A stretch of DNA of 12,927 nucleotides from an uncultured Flavobacteriaceae bacterium. GTDB lineage: Bacteria; Bacteroidota; Bacteroidia; Flavobacteriales; Flavobacteriaceae. Of this stretch, positions 5,771-12,927 are shown piece after piece; the stretch's first letter is position 1; each line of letters begins with the position of its first letter. The DNA lies in assembly GCA_937901915.1 (NCBI GenBank), contig CALGUD010000033.1, positions 1-12,927 on the forward strand. The letters run 5' to 3'. The position numbers and the translations under genes are program-made. The notes under the pieces were generated by a model. The model was not told the DNA's origin, searched no databases, and saw nothing but the letters and a program-made list of their open reading frames with translations.

Positions 5771-6303
5771 ATTCCGGTTTCATACCCGTCTATACTCATT
5801 GTATTTTTTTCTTTCCAGTAGTTTTTAATTTTTTCTCTACCTTGTTTCTCTGCCCAGGATTTTAATTGAGTCCGCTCTTCTTTAAAATCCATAAAAGGAA
5901 CAGCAAAGCCACAGGATGTTTGTACAAGGTCAATTTCCATTTCGATGATTTGACGTGAACCTGCGATGGGTGGAAACAATGTAATATACTCATTATATGT
6001 AGAATCCCTTTCATGAAAAATTTTGGCATTTCCATACAGCCTCAAAATTAAAGGCTTCCCTTCAAAAGCACAGAACAAAATAGTCATCCTATCACTTTCC
6101 CGTAAATGGGTAGCTGTTTCATTACCACTTCCGGTAAGATTCAACCATACTATCTTATTTGGCCCTAATATTCTAAAAGTGTCCATACCCTTGGGAGATA
6201 TATTTACTCTCCCGGCTTTCATGGCTGTACCTACAAAGAATATTTTTTGTGTTTCAATAAAGTTTTTTAATTCTTCGGTAATATGATCTAATTTTTTTCC
6301 CAT
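5755..6303 (-). CDS. Pyridoxamine 5'-phosphate oxidase-family (FMN-binding) protein
   Basis: A 182-residue cytoplasmic protein with the split-barrel flavin-binding fold of the PPOX superfamily. Motifs typical of the putative-oxidoreductase branch are visible: FFVGTAMKAGRVNISPKGMDTFRIL (22-46), the TGSGNETATHLRES segment (57-70) that contacts the flavin phosphate, MTILFCAFEGKPLILRLYG (73-91), and the C-terminal KEKNTMSIDGYETG (164-177), whose K-N-x-x-S-I-D-G-x-x-T-G pattern is characteristic. It is not a canonical PdxH, so vitamin B6 oxidation should not be assumed; heme or F420/FMN reductase-like roles are also found in this fold. The start ATG at 6303 has a short dyad, ACAACAGTTGT, immediately upstream. 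It is convergent with the LytTR gene, 7 bases apart, and stands alone. Confidence 0.87.
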   Translation of the reverse strand: MGKKLDHITEELKNFIETQKIFFVGTAMKAGRVNISPKGMDTFRILGPNKIVWLNLTGSGNETATHLRESDRMTILFCAFEGKPLILRLYGNAKIFHERDSTYNEYITLFPPIAGSRQIIEMEIDLVQTSCGFAVPFMDFKEERTQLKSWAEKQGREKIKNYWKEKNTMSIDGYETGIFKDS

Positions 6304-6417
6304 ACAACAGTTGTCGTAAAAAACATATGCTTATTACTGATTTATTGATAAAATTAGGGCTAAAATTAAAAAATATAATTCAAATATTATCCAGTGCATT
6401 AGATGTTTTACTTATGA

Positions 6418-6834
6418 TTATAAATAATCCGGAAAGTAATGCTGAACAATTTCCAATACCATTGCCGTAGAAAGAGGTTTATTTTTAAACCCTTTTATAT
6501 CTACTATTTTTTCAGCTTTTTCCTTATCATCCGGGTTTAGGGAAGTGGTAAGCATAATAATAATAATTTTTCCTTTTTTATTGTCATCCAGCTTCTCATA
6601 ATGTTTCATAAATTCCCATCCATCCATTCCAGGCATATTTATATCCAGGAATATCAGATCGGGTTGAGGAAATTTTTGATCTATACTTGTATTCAAATAT
6701 TCTAATCCTTGTTCACCACTTTCAACTACAACAATATTATCTGTGCAGTTCGTTTTTTGTATGATTATTTTATTAAAAAAGTTTGTTGATCTATCGTCGT
6801 CAATTAGTAATACAGAGTTTAGTTTTTTTTTCAT
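6418..6834 (-). CDS. Single-domain CheY-like response regulator (Rcp1-like)
   Basis: A 138-residue stand-alone receiver with no output domain. Key residues: acidic pocket D12-D13-D14 in LLIDDDRSTN, phosphoacceptor D64 in LIFLDINMPGMDG, T96 in IIMLTTS, and K119 in FKNKPLS. The long loop before the phosphorylation site (YLNTSIDQKFPQPD) is usual for Rcp1-type receivers that pair with phytochrome-like or PAS sensor kinases. The gene begins 10 bases after the stop of the PAS histidine kinase on the same strand, so the two form an operon and a cognate pair. With no DNA-binding domain, the receiver probably acts by protein contact or as a phosphorelay carrier. Downstream, 6304-6417 holds no gene and no convincing GC-rich terminator. 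Confidence 0.93.
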   Translation of the reverse strand: MKKKLNSVLLIDDDRSTNFFNKIIIQKTNCTDNIVVVESGEQGLEYLNTSIDQKFPQPDLIFLDINMPGMDGWEFMKHYEKLDDNKKGKIIIIMLTTSLNPDDKEKAEKIVDIKGFKNKPLSTAMVLEIVQHYFPDYL

Positions 6835-6844
6835 ATTTTTTAGT

Positions 6845-8782
6845 TTAGTATGGAATGGTAAAATGAAAATTACTTCCTTTTTTTAATTCTGATTCTACCC
6901 AAATTTCACCGCCATGCAGGGCCACAATTTTTCTGCAATGGGCAAGACCAATACCTGAACCATTATATTCATGTTTATTGTGTAAACGCTGAAATATAAT
7001 AAATATCTTTTCTATATGTTTATTGGCTATGCCAATACCATTATCTTCTATTAAAAAATGGTAGTATTGTTCTTTCTTTTTTGCAGAAATTTTGATGAGT
7101 GGTTTTTGATTATTTTTCCTGAATTTTATGGCGTTAGAAATAAGGTTTTGAAATAATAGCCTGAGTTCTGTACTGTAAGCACTTATTGTTGGAAGGTTTT
7201 CTACTTTGATTTGTGCGTTTGTCTCAGAAATTATTACAGATAAATCTTGTTGTATTTCGTTAACTATTTGATTGCAATCCACAATTACTTTTTCTTTTCC
7301 CTTGCCTATCCGCGAATAATCTAATAATCCTTTTACAAGTTCACTCATTCTTTTTGATGCTTGTGAAATAAACTCGAGATATTGATTTGCATTTTCATCC
7401 AGTTTTTCCGAATATTCTTCTTCTAATAATCCTGCAAAACTTGTAACTGTACGTAAAGGTTCCTGTAAATCATGTGAAGCTATGTATGCAAATTGTTCCA
7501 ATTCCTTGTTTTGTTCCTTTATTTTTTCCGTGTTTTGCAGAGAAAGTAATTCGGCTTTTTTTCGGTCGGTAACATCCTGTCTTATAGCCAGGTATTGATA
7601 TACTTTTCCCTCAGAATTTTTAAATGGGACTATAGAAGTATATACCCAATAAAAAGAACCATCTTTTGCCTTGTTTTTTATTTCTCCTACCCAAACATCC
7701 CCATTGCCTATGGTTTTCCATAAGTCTTTAAAAAAAGCTCTTGGGTGGTGTCCTGAATTAATAATTTTATGTGTATTTCCTATTAATTCTTTTTTGGAAA
7801 ATTGTGAAATTTCACAAAATGTGTCATTGACATAAGTAATAATGCCTTTTGAGTCTGTAATAGCAACAATAGATGATTGATCCAGGGCATATTTAAATTG
7901 ATTTAACTCCTGGTTGGTAGTCAATAGTAGTTTTTCTAACTCATTTCGTTCAACGTCCGCTTTATTTAATTTTAAAGAAATAAAGGATATATACATTATA
8001 CTCATAAGTATTAGTGCAATCGTATATAAAATCACTCCAAAATCTGCTTCAATAATTTTTTTGTTATAAAATGTGAGCAATAAATAACTCAATAATAAGG
8101 GCAAAATAATAACGAAAGGAAGAATAAGCCTTACTAATTTGCTTCCAGTATAGTTTCCGTAAAGTAGCCAACTATGTCTATGAGAATATTTTTTTTGGGA
8201 AATGGAATAGGTTAAAGCAAGAAATAAAACAGATGTAGGTATCGCCATAGAGCTTAAAAAGAAGGTTTTGTTTTCTATAGGAATTTGTAAAATATCGGTA
8301 GTTAATGATACAAACGACAATACCGAAATTATAATTAACAAGTATTGAACGGAGCGTCTGAATAATACGTTTTTAGAATGCATACCCAGCAAAGAAAAAC
8401 CGGTTAATAAAAAGCAGAACGCAGTGGTTTCTGACATTCTTCCCGGATAACCGGATGAATATACATCTTGTATAAAAAAATTGTCAATTTCATAATCTGA
8501 TTCAAAATAATACTGGTACAGCGTTAAAAAAGATATAGTTAGTATTATTACAGATGCTGTAATATAAACTAAAGAATATTTTCTCGATTGTTTTGAGAAA
8601 ATAAGTATACTTATACTTGAAAGAGAGAATAATAATGCAGTATTAAATTTTATAATGGCACTATTAGGAAATAGATTCAGTATTTCACTGATATCAAACA
8701 ACCATCCAAAAAGTATAATAATACTGATAAGCAGTATTATAATTGTGGTTAAGATTTGAGTATTTAATTTTTTGCTACGCAT
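6845..8782 (-). CDS. Eight-helix PAS sensor histidine kinase
   Basis: With the ATG at 8782 the protein has 645 residues; a TTG seven codons upstream is possible but adds only a polar stretch. Eight membrane helices are predicted near 8-29, 42-62, 68-89, 117-133, 144-163, 173-192, 217-237 and 248-271, with the segment PGRMSETTAFCFLLTG (113-128) resembling a recurrent unnamed sensor region. Next come a PAS/PAC domain (about 291-408, with ITDSKGIITYVNDTFCEIS and YLAIRQDVTDRKKAE) and a HisKA domain with phosphoacceptor H437 in YIASHDLQEPLRTV. The ATPase domain has N-box LISNAIKF (547-554), EDNGIGI (579-585), IFQRL and GSGIGLAHC (608-616). All catalytic motifs are intact. It is followed by its receiver. 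Signal unknown; membrane or PAS ligand sensing is inferred. Confidence 0.93.
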   Translation of the reverse strand: MRSKKLNTQILTTIIILLISIIILFGWLFDISEILNLFPNSAIIKFNTALLFSLSSISILIFSKQSRKYSLVYITASVIILTISFLTLYQYYFESDYEIDNFFIQDVYSSGYPGRMSETTAFCFLLTGFSLLGMHSKNVLFRRSVQYLLIIISVLSFVSLTTDILQIPIENKTFFLSSMAIPTSVLFLALTYSISQKKYSHRHSWLLYGNYTGSKLVRLILPFVIILPLLLSYLLLTFYNKKIIEADFGVILYTIALILMSIMYISFISLKLNKADVERNELEKLLLTTNQELNQFKYALDQSSIVAITDSKGIITYVNDTFCEISQFSKKELIGNTHKIINSGHHPRAFFKDLWKTIGNGDVWVGEIKNKAKDGSFYWVYTSIVPFKNSEGKVYQYLAIRQDVTDRKKAELLSLQNTEKIKEQNKELEQFAYIASHDLQEPLRTVTSFAGLLEEEYSEKLDENANQYLEFISQASKRMSELVKGLLDYSRIGKGKEKVIVDCNQIVNEIQQDLSVIISETNAQIKVENLPTISAYSTELRLLFQNLISNAIKFRKNNQKPLIKISAKKKEQYYHFLIEDNGIGIANKHIEKIFIIFQRLHNKHEYNGSGIGLAHCRKIVALHGGEIWVESELKKGSNFHFTIPY

Positions 8783-8904
8783 TGCATTTTTACATCCGGT
8801 CAAAGGATGGTGTACACTATCTTTTATAAAGTTATATCAATATAATGATTATATAAGAAATTTCATTCATTAAAAAAGTAATATATTATCTTTTAAAGGA
8901 TTAT

Positions 8905-8958
8905 TATTACACCAAATGACCAGATATTTTAAACAACTAGACTCATTTGGTTGTAATA
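8905..8958. repeat. Long inverted repeat between the LETM1-like gene and the PAS kinase gene
   Basis: TATTAC-ACCAAATGA (8905-8919) pairs with TCATTTGGT-T-GTAATA (8943-8958): 15 base pairs with one bulged T, around a 23-base loop. It lies 29 bases beyond the LETM1-like stop and about 120 bases upstream of the kinase start, in the 204-base gap 8783-8986 that otherwise holds nothing recognisable. It could be a 3'-end hairpin, but no T-run follows on the minus strand, or a DNA-level operator for the kinase promoter. Confidence 0.5.
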
Positions 8959-8986
8959 TTTTATACAGTATAAGCTAGAGTTAGAA

Positions 8987-10159
8987 TTAATCAACCCTGT
9001 TATCATCAAAGGCAGAAGGTAGAAGCTTGGGGATTAATTTAATAAAAAAAGGTAATAAAATGGCTCCCCCAGGCAAAGCAAAAATGGCTAATGAAGGTAT
9101 GGCTTTAAATATACTCAAAAGCTGATCGCGGATTTTTTTCTTTTCTTCAGGAGATAAGTCCTTATTTGTAGATTTGGCAAGAAGAAATAAAAGTTCTTTA
9201 CTTTCGCTAAGCTCCTTTAATAAGCGTTTACTATTACGCCTGATGAGTTTGTTTACCAGTTTTGCAGAGTTATCATATAATTGTTTTACGGGATTAGAAT
9301 CTCGCAATAACTCTAAATTATCTTTGTGAACTTCAAAAAAGTTCTCAACATAATTTATAGATTCGGTGATAATTTCAGGATCAAACTTTAAATCTTTACC
9401 AATTCCATAAATAAATTCAGATTCTTTATACTCAAGCGAATGATCATCCCAGGCGGCTAAACATGCCAGGTCTAAAAAATATTTACGTTCATATTTATTA
9501 AAATTAGTATTAAGTTCATCGCGATAGGAACCATCAAAAGCTATAACTTCTTTGTTATAGGAGATAGAGGATTCAAAAAGTTTAACAAGTTGCTTATCAT
9601 ACAGGCTTTTCTCTTCTTTAGAATTTAATGTATGGTACGTAAGGTTAATCACTATATTTTCCAACTTTTTTGCATGTAAAGCCGGATATTCATCATTTTT
9701 AATGTACATTTTAAATGCCAGCACATCTATAAAGAGAAGGGAATTGGTTAGTACTTTTGTGAAAGTTTTGGTTATAATACTATCATCTATAAAAACCCTG
9801 TGATGAATTAATGTTTCAAGTTTAGTTTTAGAGTTATTAGGAATATAAATAGGAGCTTCATCATTATTTAATTTATGGTAAAATTCAATTAACTTTTCAA
9901 TAAATGCTTCATAATCATTTGAATTGAGCTCAATTTTATAAATATGAAAAAGTGCAATTATGAGGTTAATTTTTGCTATTTCGTCTTCAGACCAGGAATT
10001 TTCTTCGTCAAAATAGAGTAAGGTTTCAAGATTCATTCCATAAATAAAACCAATATCCCTTAACCTGTAATAAAGGGAGTCCATAGTTTTAAATACGGTC
10101 TCTTTCTTTTTAATTAATGATCCTAATTTATCTATCCAACCGGATGCTGATGGATTCAT
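8987..10159 (-). CDS. LETM1-related biofilm-associated protein
   Basis: A 390-residue protein that matches the flavobacterial LETM1-related family in length and organisation. The N-terminus starts WIDKLGSLIKKKE without a signal peptide. The long helical middle includes YFLDLACLAAWDDHSLEYKE and EFIYGIGKDLKFDPEI (227-263), with a TerB-like pattern of two acidic helices. A charged linker RRNSKRLLKELSESKELLFLLAK precedes the C-terminal hydrophobic segment, where residues 353-380 contain IPSLAIFALPGGAILLPFF and the proline-rich LIPKLLPSAF. This is the part that recalls LETM1. One membrane helix (about 353-375) is likely. The family has been linked to biofilm phenotypes in flavobacteria by name; its mechanism is unknown. 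It is a single-gene unit on the minus strand, isolated by the terminator at 10191-10216 upstream. Confidence 0.85.
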   Translation of the reverse strand: MNPSASGWIDKLGSLIKKKETVFKTMDSLYYRLRDIGFIYGMNLETLLYFDEENSWSEDEIAKINLIIALFHIYKIELNSNDYEAFIEKLIEFYHKLNNDEAPIYIPNNSKTKLETLIHHRVFIDDSIITKTFTKVLTNSLLFIDVLAFKMYIKNDEYPALHAKKLENIVINLTYHTLNSKEEKSLYDKQLVKLFESSISYNKEVIAFDGSYRDELNTNFNKYERKYFLDLACLAAWDDHSLEYKESEFIYGIGKDLKFDPEIITESINYVENFFEVHKDNLELLRDSNPVKQLYDNSAKLVNKLIRRNSKRLLKELSESKELLFLLAKSTNKDLSPEEKKKIRDQLLSIFKAIPSLAIFALPGGAILLPFFIKLIPKLLPSAFDDNRVD

Positions 10160-10179
10160 AGTATGAATTGTTCGGGAAA

Positions 10180-10187
10180 CAAAAATA
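10180..10187 (-). promoter_or_regulatory. Candidate -7 element for the LETM1-like gene
   Basis: On the minus strand this reads TATTTTTG, an exact match to the Bacteroidota -7 consensus TAnnTTTG, 20 bases before the ATG at 10159. No TTG is found at the usual distance upstream, where the superoxide dismutase terminator lies instead, so the call is weak. Confidence 0.3.
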
Positions 10188-10190
10188 CAT

Positions 10191-10216
10191 AAAAAAAGCA
10201 GCCTTAATGACTGCTT
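10191..10216 (-). terminator. Rho-independent terminator of the superoxide dismutase gene
   Basis: Read on the minus strand: AAGCAG, loop TCATTAAGG, CTGCTT, with the stem running into a seven-T tract (bases 10197-10191). It starts 25 bases after the SOD stop at 10242. On the plus strand the stem is followed by AGTTTTATTTT, so it might also work weakly in that direction, though no plus-strand gene ends here. Confidence 0.8.
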
Positions 10217-10241
10217 AGTTTTATTTTATAGTAAAATCCAT

Positions 10242-10859
10242 TTATTGAATCACGCCACCACAACTAATTCTGGCACCTGCATCTCCACTTGGTTGTGATG
10301 TAAAATCATCAGTGCCTTGGTGTACGACAACGCTTTTTCCAATAATATTTTTCTTTTCGTCATCACATCCTATGCACCATTCGTCTGTACTGAATTGTAC
10401 AGTGCCGTTACCTTCAGCGTCTGCAGTAAAATTACCAATATCCCCTTTATGATATCCTTCTTCTGCCCCCCATTTTCCATGTGGTTCAAAAGTTGGGTTC
10501 CAATGTCCCCCCGCTGATGTAGCATCGTCTGCACTACAATCTGCTTTTTCATGTAAGTGTATGGCGTGCTCACCTTCACTTAAACCTGTTAAAGTTGCCG
10601 TCATTTCCACGGTTCCGTTATTTTCTGTGAAAACAACATCCCCTTTAGCGGTATTTCCACTTTTAGATTCCAACGTTATTTTTAATTCTGACGCTTTTTC
10701 ATTCGTTTGCTCTGTTTTTTCTTCTACTACTTGTTCCTGATCCTGGATTATCTCATCTAAATTTTCATCAGCAGTTGTGGTTTCAGTATTCTTATTTGCA
10801 TCTTTACATGAAATAGTCAATATAAGAATCGAAGCTATTAGAAATGATATTTTTTTCAT
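10242..10859 (-). CDS. sodC: Cu/Zn superoxide dismutase, lipoprotein
   Basis: The start is the ATG at 10859 (205 residues), which opens a lipoprotein signal MKKISFLIASILILTISC with lipidated C18; frames upstream only add a non-signal sequence. After a charged acidic linker (about 19-55) comes the SodC domain. Copper and zinc ligands are all present: H101 and H103 (HLH), bridging H119 (GGHWNP), H127, H137, D140, and H180 (VVVHQG). The active-site arginine is R197 in GARISCGG, and C108-C200 form the family disulfide. It dismutates superoxide to peroxide and oxygen, acting in the periplasm or on the outer membrane. An extra CIGC pair (162-165) sits in the loop before the last histidine. It has its own terminator and is divergent from the epimerase gene, with a shared 131-base control region. 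Confidence 0.95.
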   Translation of the reverse strand: MKKISFLIASILILTISCKDANKNTETTTADENLDEIIQDQEQVVEEKTEQTNEKASELKITLESKSGNTAKGDVVFTENNGTVEMTATLTGLSEGEHAIHLHEKADCSADDATSAGGHWNPTFEPHGKWGAEEGYHKGDIGNFTADAEGNGTVQFSTDEWCIGCDDEKKNIIGKSVVVHQGTDDFTSQPSGDAGARISCGGVIQ

Positions 10860-10886
10860 AATCTTGTATTTTTGGTTTTGCATAAA

Positions 10887-10908
10887 ATTACTAACTATGT
10901 AGAGTAAT
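10887..10908. promoter_or_regulatory. Short dyad in the sodC leader
   Basis: ATTACT (10887-10892) and AGTAAT (10903-10908) are reverse complements separated by 10 bases, 28 bases upstream of the sodC ATG. The right arm with its flank, TAGAGTAAT, resembles TAGAGTTAAT at the palindrome 10932-10949. The two may be related operator half-sites, but this is weak. Confidence 0.3.
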
Positions 10909-10931
10909 AACAAATCTTATTGATTTTCTTT

Positions 10932-10949
10932 TTAGCTCTATAGAGTTAA
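10932..10949. promoter_or_regulatory. 18-bp near-perfect palindrome between sodC and the epimerase gene
   Basis: TTAGCTCTATAGAGTTAA is symmetric about 10940/10941 except for one G/T position. It sits in the shared 131-base region between two divergent genes, about 73 bases from the sodC start and 41 from the epimerase start. On the minus strand TAAGATTTG (10919-10911), one base longer than the -7 consensus, lies just downstream, so the palindrome would cover the -33 zone of sodC. Candidate repressor or activator site. Confidence 0.45.
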
Positions 10950-10990
10950 TGAGAAAGGGTAAATTGCAGATCATTAATTAATTTTTATAT

Positions 10991-12376
10991 ATGAAGCCTA
11001 CTATTCTGTTTTCTATTTTATTTATGATTGTATTCTCTTCTTGTAAGACCAACACAAATGAAGGGGAAGATATTCAACCAGCAGAAAATTTAACCTCTGT
11101 TTTAGAAGAGTCTTTAAAAAATAAGATAGTAAATGTCTGGTATCCCCGAACCATTGATAGTATGCATGGAGGTTTTTTTTCTGATTTTAATGCAAAGTGG
11201 GAAAAACAAGGAACTCAAAATAAAATGATAGTCACACAAGCCCGGCATGTATGGACCGCTTCAACTTTGACCTCATTTTATGGTGATAGTACCTATAAAG
11301 AAATAGCCAAACACGGTTATTTGTTTTTAAGAGACCATATGTGGGACAATAAAAATGGCGGGTTTTATACGCTTAAAGGACTCGATAGGGATTCATTAAA
11401 GTTGCTTTCCACATCTAAAAGTGCTTATGGAAATTCATTTGCAATTTACGGATTGGCTAATTATTATAAAATTTCAAAAGATACATCGGCTTTAAATTTA
11501 GCGAAAAAAACTTTTTATTGGCTGGAAGAACATTCCAGGGATTCTGTATACGGTGGTTATTTTGATATATTGAAACAAGATGGAAGCTGGCTGTTGGGCA
11601 CCCAAGAAAACGGAAATAATTACGGAGAATTAGTTCGGAAGGACTGGAAAGACCAAAATTCATCAATTCATCTTTTGGAATGCTTTACCGCATTATATGA
11701 GGTGTGGCCGGACAAACTTTTAAAAGAGCGATTGGAAGAATTGTTGATATTAATCAGGGATACCATTACAACCGATAAAGGTTATTTAACCTTGCACCTC
11801 CAAAGAGACTGGGAACCGGTTACCTTTAAAGATTCTACAGATGCAGTAAGAAAAGCAAATTTTTGGTTAGATCATGTTTCGTTTGGTCATGATGTAGAAA
11901 CTGCTTTTTTACTTTTAGAAGCTTCGCATGTTCTGGGAAAAGAAAATGATACTCTTACGTTACTAAAAGCGAAGAAGATGGTAGACCACGCTATTGCTAA
12001 CGGTTGGGATAAAGAGAAAGGTGGCTTTTATGATGGGGGATATTACCTGGATAATTCTGATACCTGTACCATTGTAAATCCGGCAAAAGTATGGTGGACA
12101 CAGGCAGAGGGTTTAAACTCCCTTTTACTATTGGCAAAACTTTTCCCTGATGAAAATTACTATGAGTTATTTGAAAAGCAATGGGATTATATCAATGCCT
12201 TTCTGATAGACCAAACCAATGGTGGTTGGTATGATGAAGGACTTGATTCTAACCCTGACGCTATAAATAATGCAAAGGCCCAGATGTGGAAAGTAAATTA
12301 CCATAACACGCGTGCTATGGTAAATGTAATTAAAATGCTTAAAGAGGATTTCGAGCTAATTGATAATAAAGATTAA
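10991..12376 (+). CDS. AGE-family sugar epimerase/isomerase (cellobiose or mannobiose 2-epimerase-like), lipoprotein
   Basis: A 461-residue protein with a lipoprotein signal (MKPTILFSILFMIVFSSC, lipidated C18), then an (alpha/alpha)6-barrel of the N-acylglucosamine 2-epimerase family at about 34-450. Hallmarks of the disaccharide 2-epimerase branch are visible: GGFFSDFNAKW (60-70), ARHVWTAS (84-91), GNSFAIYGLANYYK, SIHLLECFTALYEVWPD with H227, FWLDHVSFGHDVETAFLLLEA with H300, VWWTQAEGLNSLLLLAKLFP, and KVNYHNTRA with H438. The H300 and H438 positions correspond to the proton-transfer histidines known in this family. It likely epimerises the reducing-end glucose or mannose of a disaccharide at C2. 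The lipid anchor places it in the periplasm or on the outer membrane, which is less usual than the cytoplasmic enzymes. Substrate cannot be decided; no other glycan genes are visible nearby. The bestrophin gene starts 50 bases later. Confidence 0.9.
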   Translation: MKPTILFSILFMIVFSSCKTNTNEGEDIQPAENLTSVLEESLKNKIVNVWYPRTIDSMHGGFFSDFNAKWEKQGTQNKMIVTQARHVWTASTLTSFYGDSTYKEIAKHGYLFLRDHMWDNKNGGFYTLKGLDRDSLKLLSTSKSAYGNSFAIYGLANYYKISKDTSALNLAKKTFYWLEEHSRDSVYGGYFDILKQDGSWLLGTQENGNNYGELVRKDWKDQNSSIHLLECFTALYEVWPDKLLKERLEELLILIRDTITTDKGYLTLHLQRDWEPVTFKDSTDAVRKANFWLDHVSFGHDVETAFLLLEASHVLGKENDTLTLLKAKKMVDHAIANGWDKEKGGFYDGGYYLDNSDTCTIVNPAKVWWTQAEGLNSLLLLAKLFPDENYYELFEKQWDYINAFLIDQTNGGWYDEGLDSNPDAINNAKAQMWKVNYHNTRAMVNVIKMLKEDFELIDNKD

Positions 12377-12426
12377 AGAAGTGGCTCAGCATATAAAACA
12401 TACTATTCAATTTATATATTATTATT

Positions 12427-12927
12427 ATGTACGTTAAAAGAAACTATGGCTTTTGGATGACTTTAAACTGGTCTAAATGGCCATTTATTTGGGGTTTAAT
12501 CTACTCACTTGCAATTTTTTTTATTTTTTCATATCTCAATATTGATATTTCAATACCATGGCAACCTCTGAGTGTTATTGGTATTGCAGTAGCTTTTTAT
12601 CTGGGATTTAAAAATAATAGTTCTTATGACAGAACATGGGAAGCAAGGAAAATATGGGGGAGTATGGTTAATAATAGCAGAGCTTTTGGAGCCGCAGTTT
12701 GTTCTTTCGTACAAGGGGAAAAAGAAGAAGATATTAAAAGAGAATTAATATACAGGCATGTTGCATGGCTAACATCATTAAGATACCAATTAAGATTAAG
12801 CAGGGAATGGGAACATAAAAAAAACAGGATAAAAGGGTTGTATTCTCCGAATGTATGTGAAGAGTATTATAATAACGTGAGTTCGATGTAAAAAAGAGTA
12901 TTTTTTTAGAAGAAAAAAGCAGAAAAT
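12427..12927 (+). pseudogene. Bestrophin-family anion channel gene, apparently frameshifted (3' end outside window)
   Basis: The first frame gives 154 residues, ending at TAA 12889-12891. Its sequence is the N-terminal half of a bestrophin-like (UPF0187/YneE) channel: a membrane helix at about 18-37, a second at 46-62, then FYLGFKNNSSYDRTWEARKIWGSMVNNSRAF, matching the family core in which an aromatic-F-x-N-x-x-S-Y-x-R-x-W-E-x-R stretch recurs. Bacterial members are usually around 300 residues, so this is about half. From 12885, a different plus frame is open to the window end and reads DVKKSIFLEEKSRK, a plausible continuation after NNVSS. A one-base loss between about 12870 and 12885 would explain this. 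It could be a true mutation or a sequence error. If intact it would form a pentameric inner-membrane chloride or anion channel. It may be co-transcribed with the epimerase gene. Confidence 0.75.

Noticed and set aside
6023..6286. Plus-strand open frame inside the PPOX-like gene
   Set aside because: It is antisense to a strongly supported family member with no domain of its own.
6304..6314. 11-base dyad ACAACAGTTGT before the PPOX-like start
   Set aside because: Arms are only five bases and it overlaps the translation start area; chance is a sufficient explanation.
6372..6388. AT-only hairpin AATAT...ATATT followed by a T-rich stretch on the minus strand, downstream of the CheY-like gene
   Set aside because: A five-pair AT stem is expected by chance in DNA this AT-rich; too weak to call a terminator.
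8783..8803. TTG start for the PAS kinase, adding MTGCKNA
   Set aside because: ATG at 8782 is a standard start just before the first helix; the extra cysteine does not form a lipobox.
10317..10579. Small open frames on both strands inside sodC
   Set aside because: They lie in other frames of an intact SodC domain and have no recognisable features.
10860..10913. Upstream starts for sodC (ATG at 10883 or a further codon at 10913)
   Set aside because: They would place non-signal residues before a perfect lipoprotein signal; the ATG at 10859 is the natural start.
1..12927. Mobile element, integrase, CRISPR array or tRNA attachment site
   Set aside because: No transposase or integrase coding, no regular spaced repeats, and no tRNA-like sequence were found.

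Overview
The window looks like a chromosomal stretch from a member of the Bacteroidota, most likely a Flavobacteriaceae. The DNA is AT-rich, and ribosome-binding sites are AT-rich without strong Shine-Dalgarno sequences. The gene families are typical of that group: a TonB-dependent receptor, DUF2141, 2TM-domain proteins with a LytS/LytTR pair, a LETM1-related biofilm-associated protein, and lipoproteins with an SC lipobox. No tRNA, rRNA, insertion sequence, integrase or CRISPR array was seen. No gene-free stretch exceeds 300 bases; the longest is about 204 bp, upstream of the hybrid-type sensor kinase.

Layout. (1) 2-691 (+): C-terminal end of an outer-membrane TonB-dependent receptor, overlapping tail-to-tail with a GNAT acetyltransferase (673-1173, -). 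(2) 1309-5747 (+): a compact, probably single operon. It encodes a secreted DUF2141 protein, an exported TPR-like protein, a LytS-type membrane histidine kinase whose C-terminus carries a 2TM domain, a four-helix double-2TM protein, two 100-residue 2TM proteins, and a LytTR response regulator. (3) 5755-6303 (-): a pyridoxamine-5'-phosphate-oxidase-like FMN protein, convergent with the LytTR gene. (4) 6418-8782 (-): an eight-helix PAS sensor histidine kinase followed by a CheY-like receiver, a second and unrelated two-component pair. (5) 8987-10159 (-): LETM1-related biofilm-associated protein. (6) 10242-10859 (-): Cu/Zn superoxide dismutase lipoprotein with a clear terminator. (7) 10991-12376 (+): AGE-family sugar epimerase lipoprotein, divergent from the SOD gene. 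(8) 12427 to the end (+): a bestrophin-family channel gene that appears frameshifted.

The 1309-5747 cluster is the most interesting part. It holds four consecutive genes with five 2TM units of two sequence types (A and B), in the order kinase-A, B'-A fused, B, A. This suggests that a B+A gene pair was duplicated and that one copy fused, all beside a kinase whose ATPase domain is tethered to the membrane at both ends. The secreted DUF2141 and TPR proteins plus the nearby TonB receptor suggest an envelope or nutrient-sensing pathway that signals through LytTR. That function is inferred, not shown.

The remaining genes read as ordinary flavobacterial housekeeping or envelope functions. Several inverted repeats lie at gene boundaries: 1184-1227, 5726-5770, 8905-8958, 10887-10908 and 10932-10949. 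They are recorded as candidate regulatory or termination elements.
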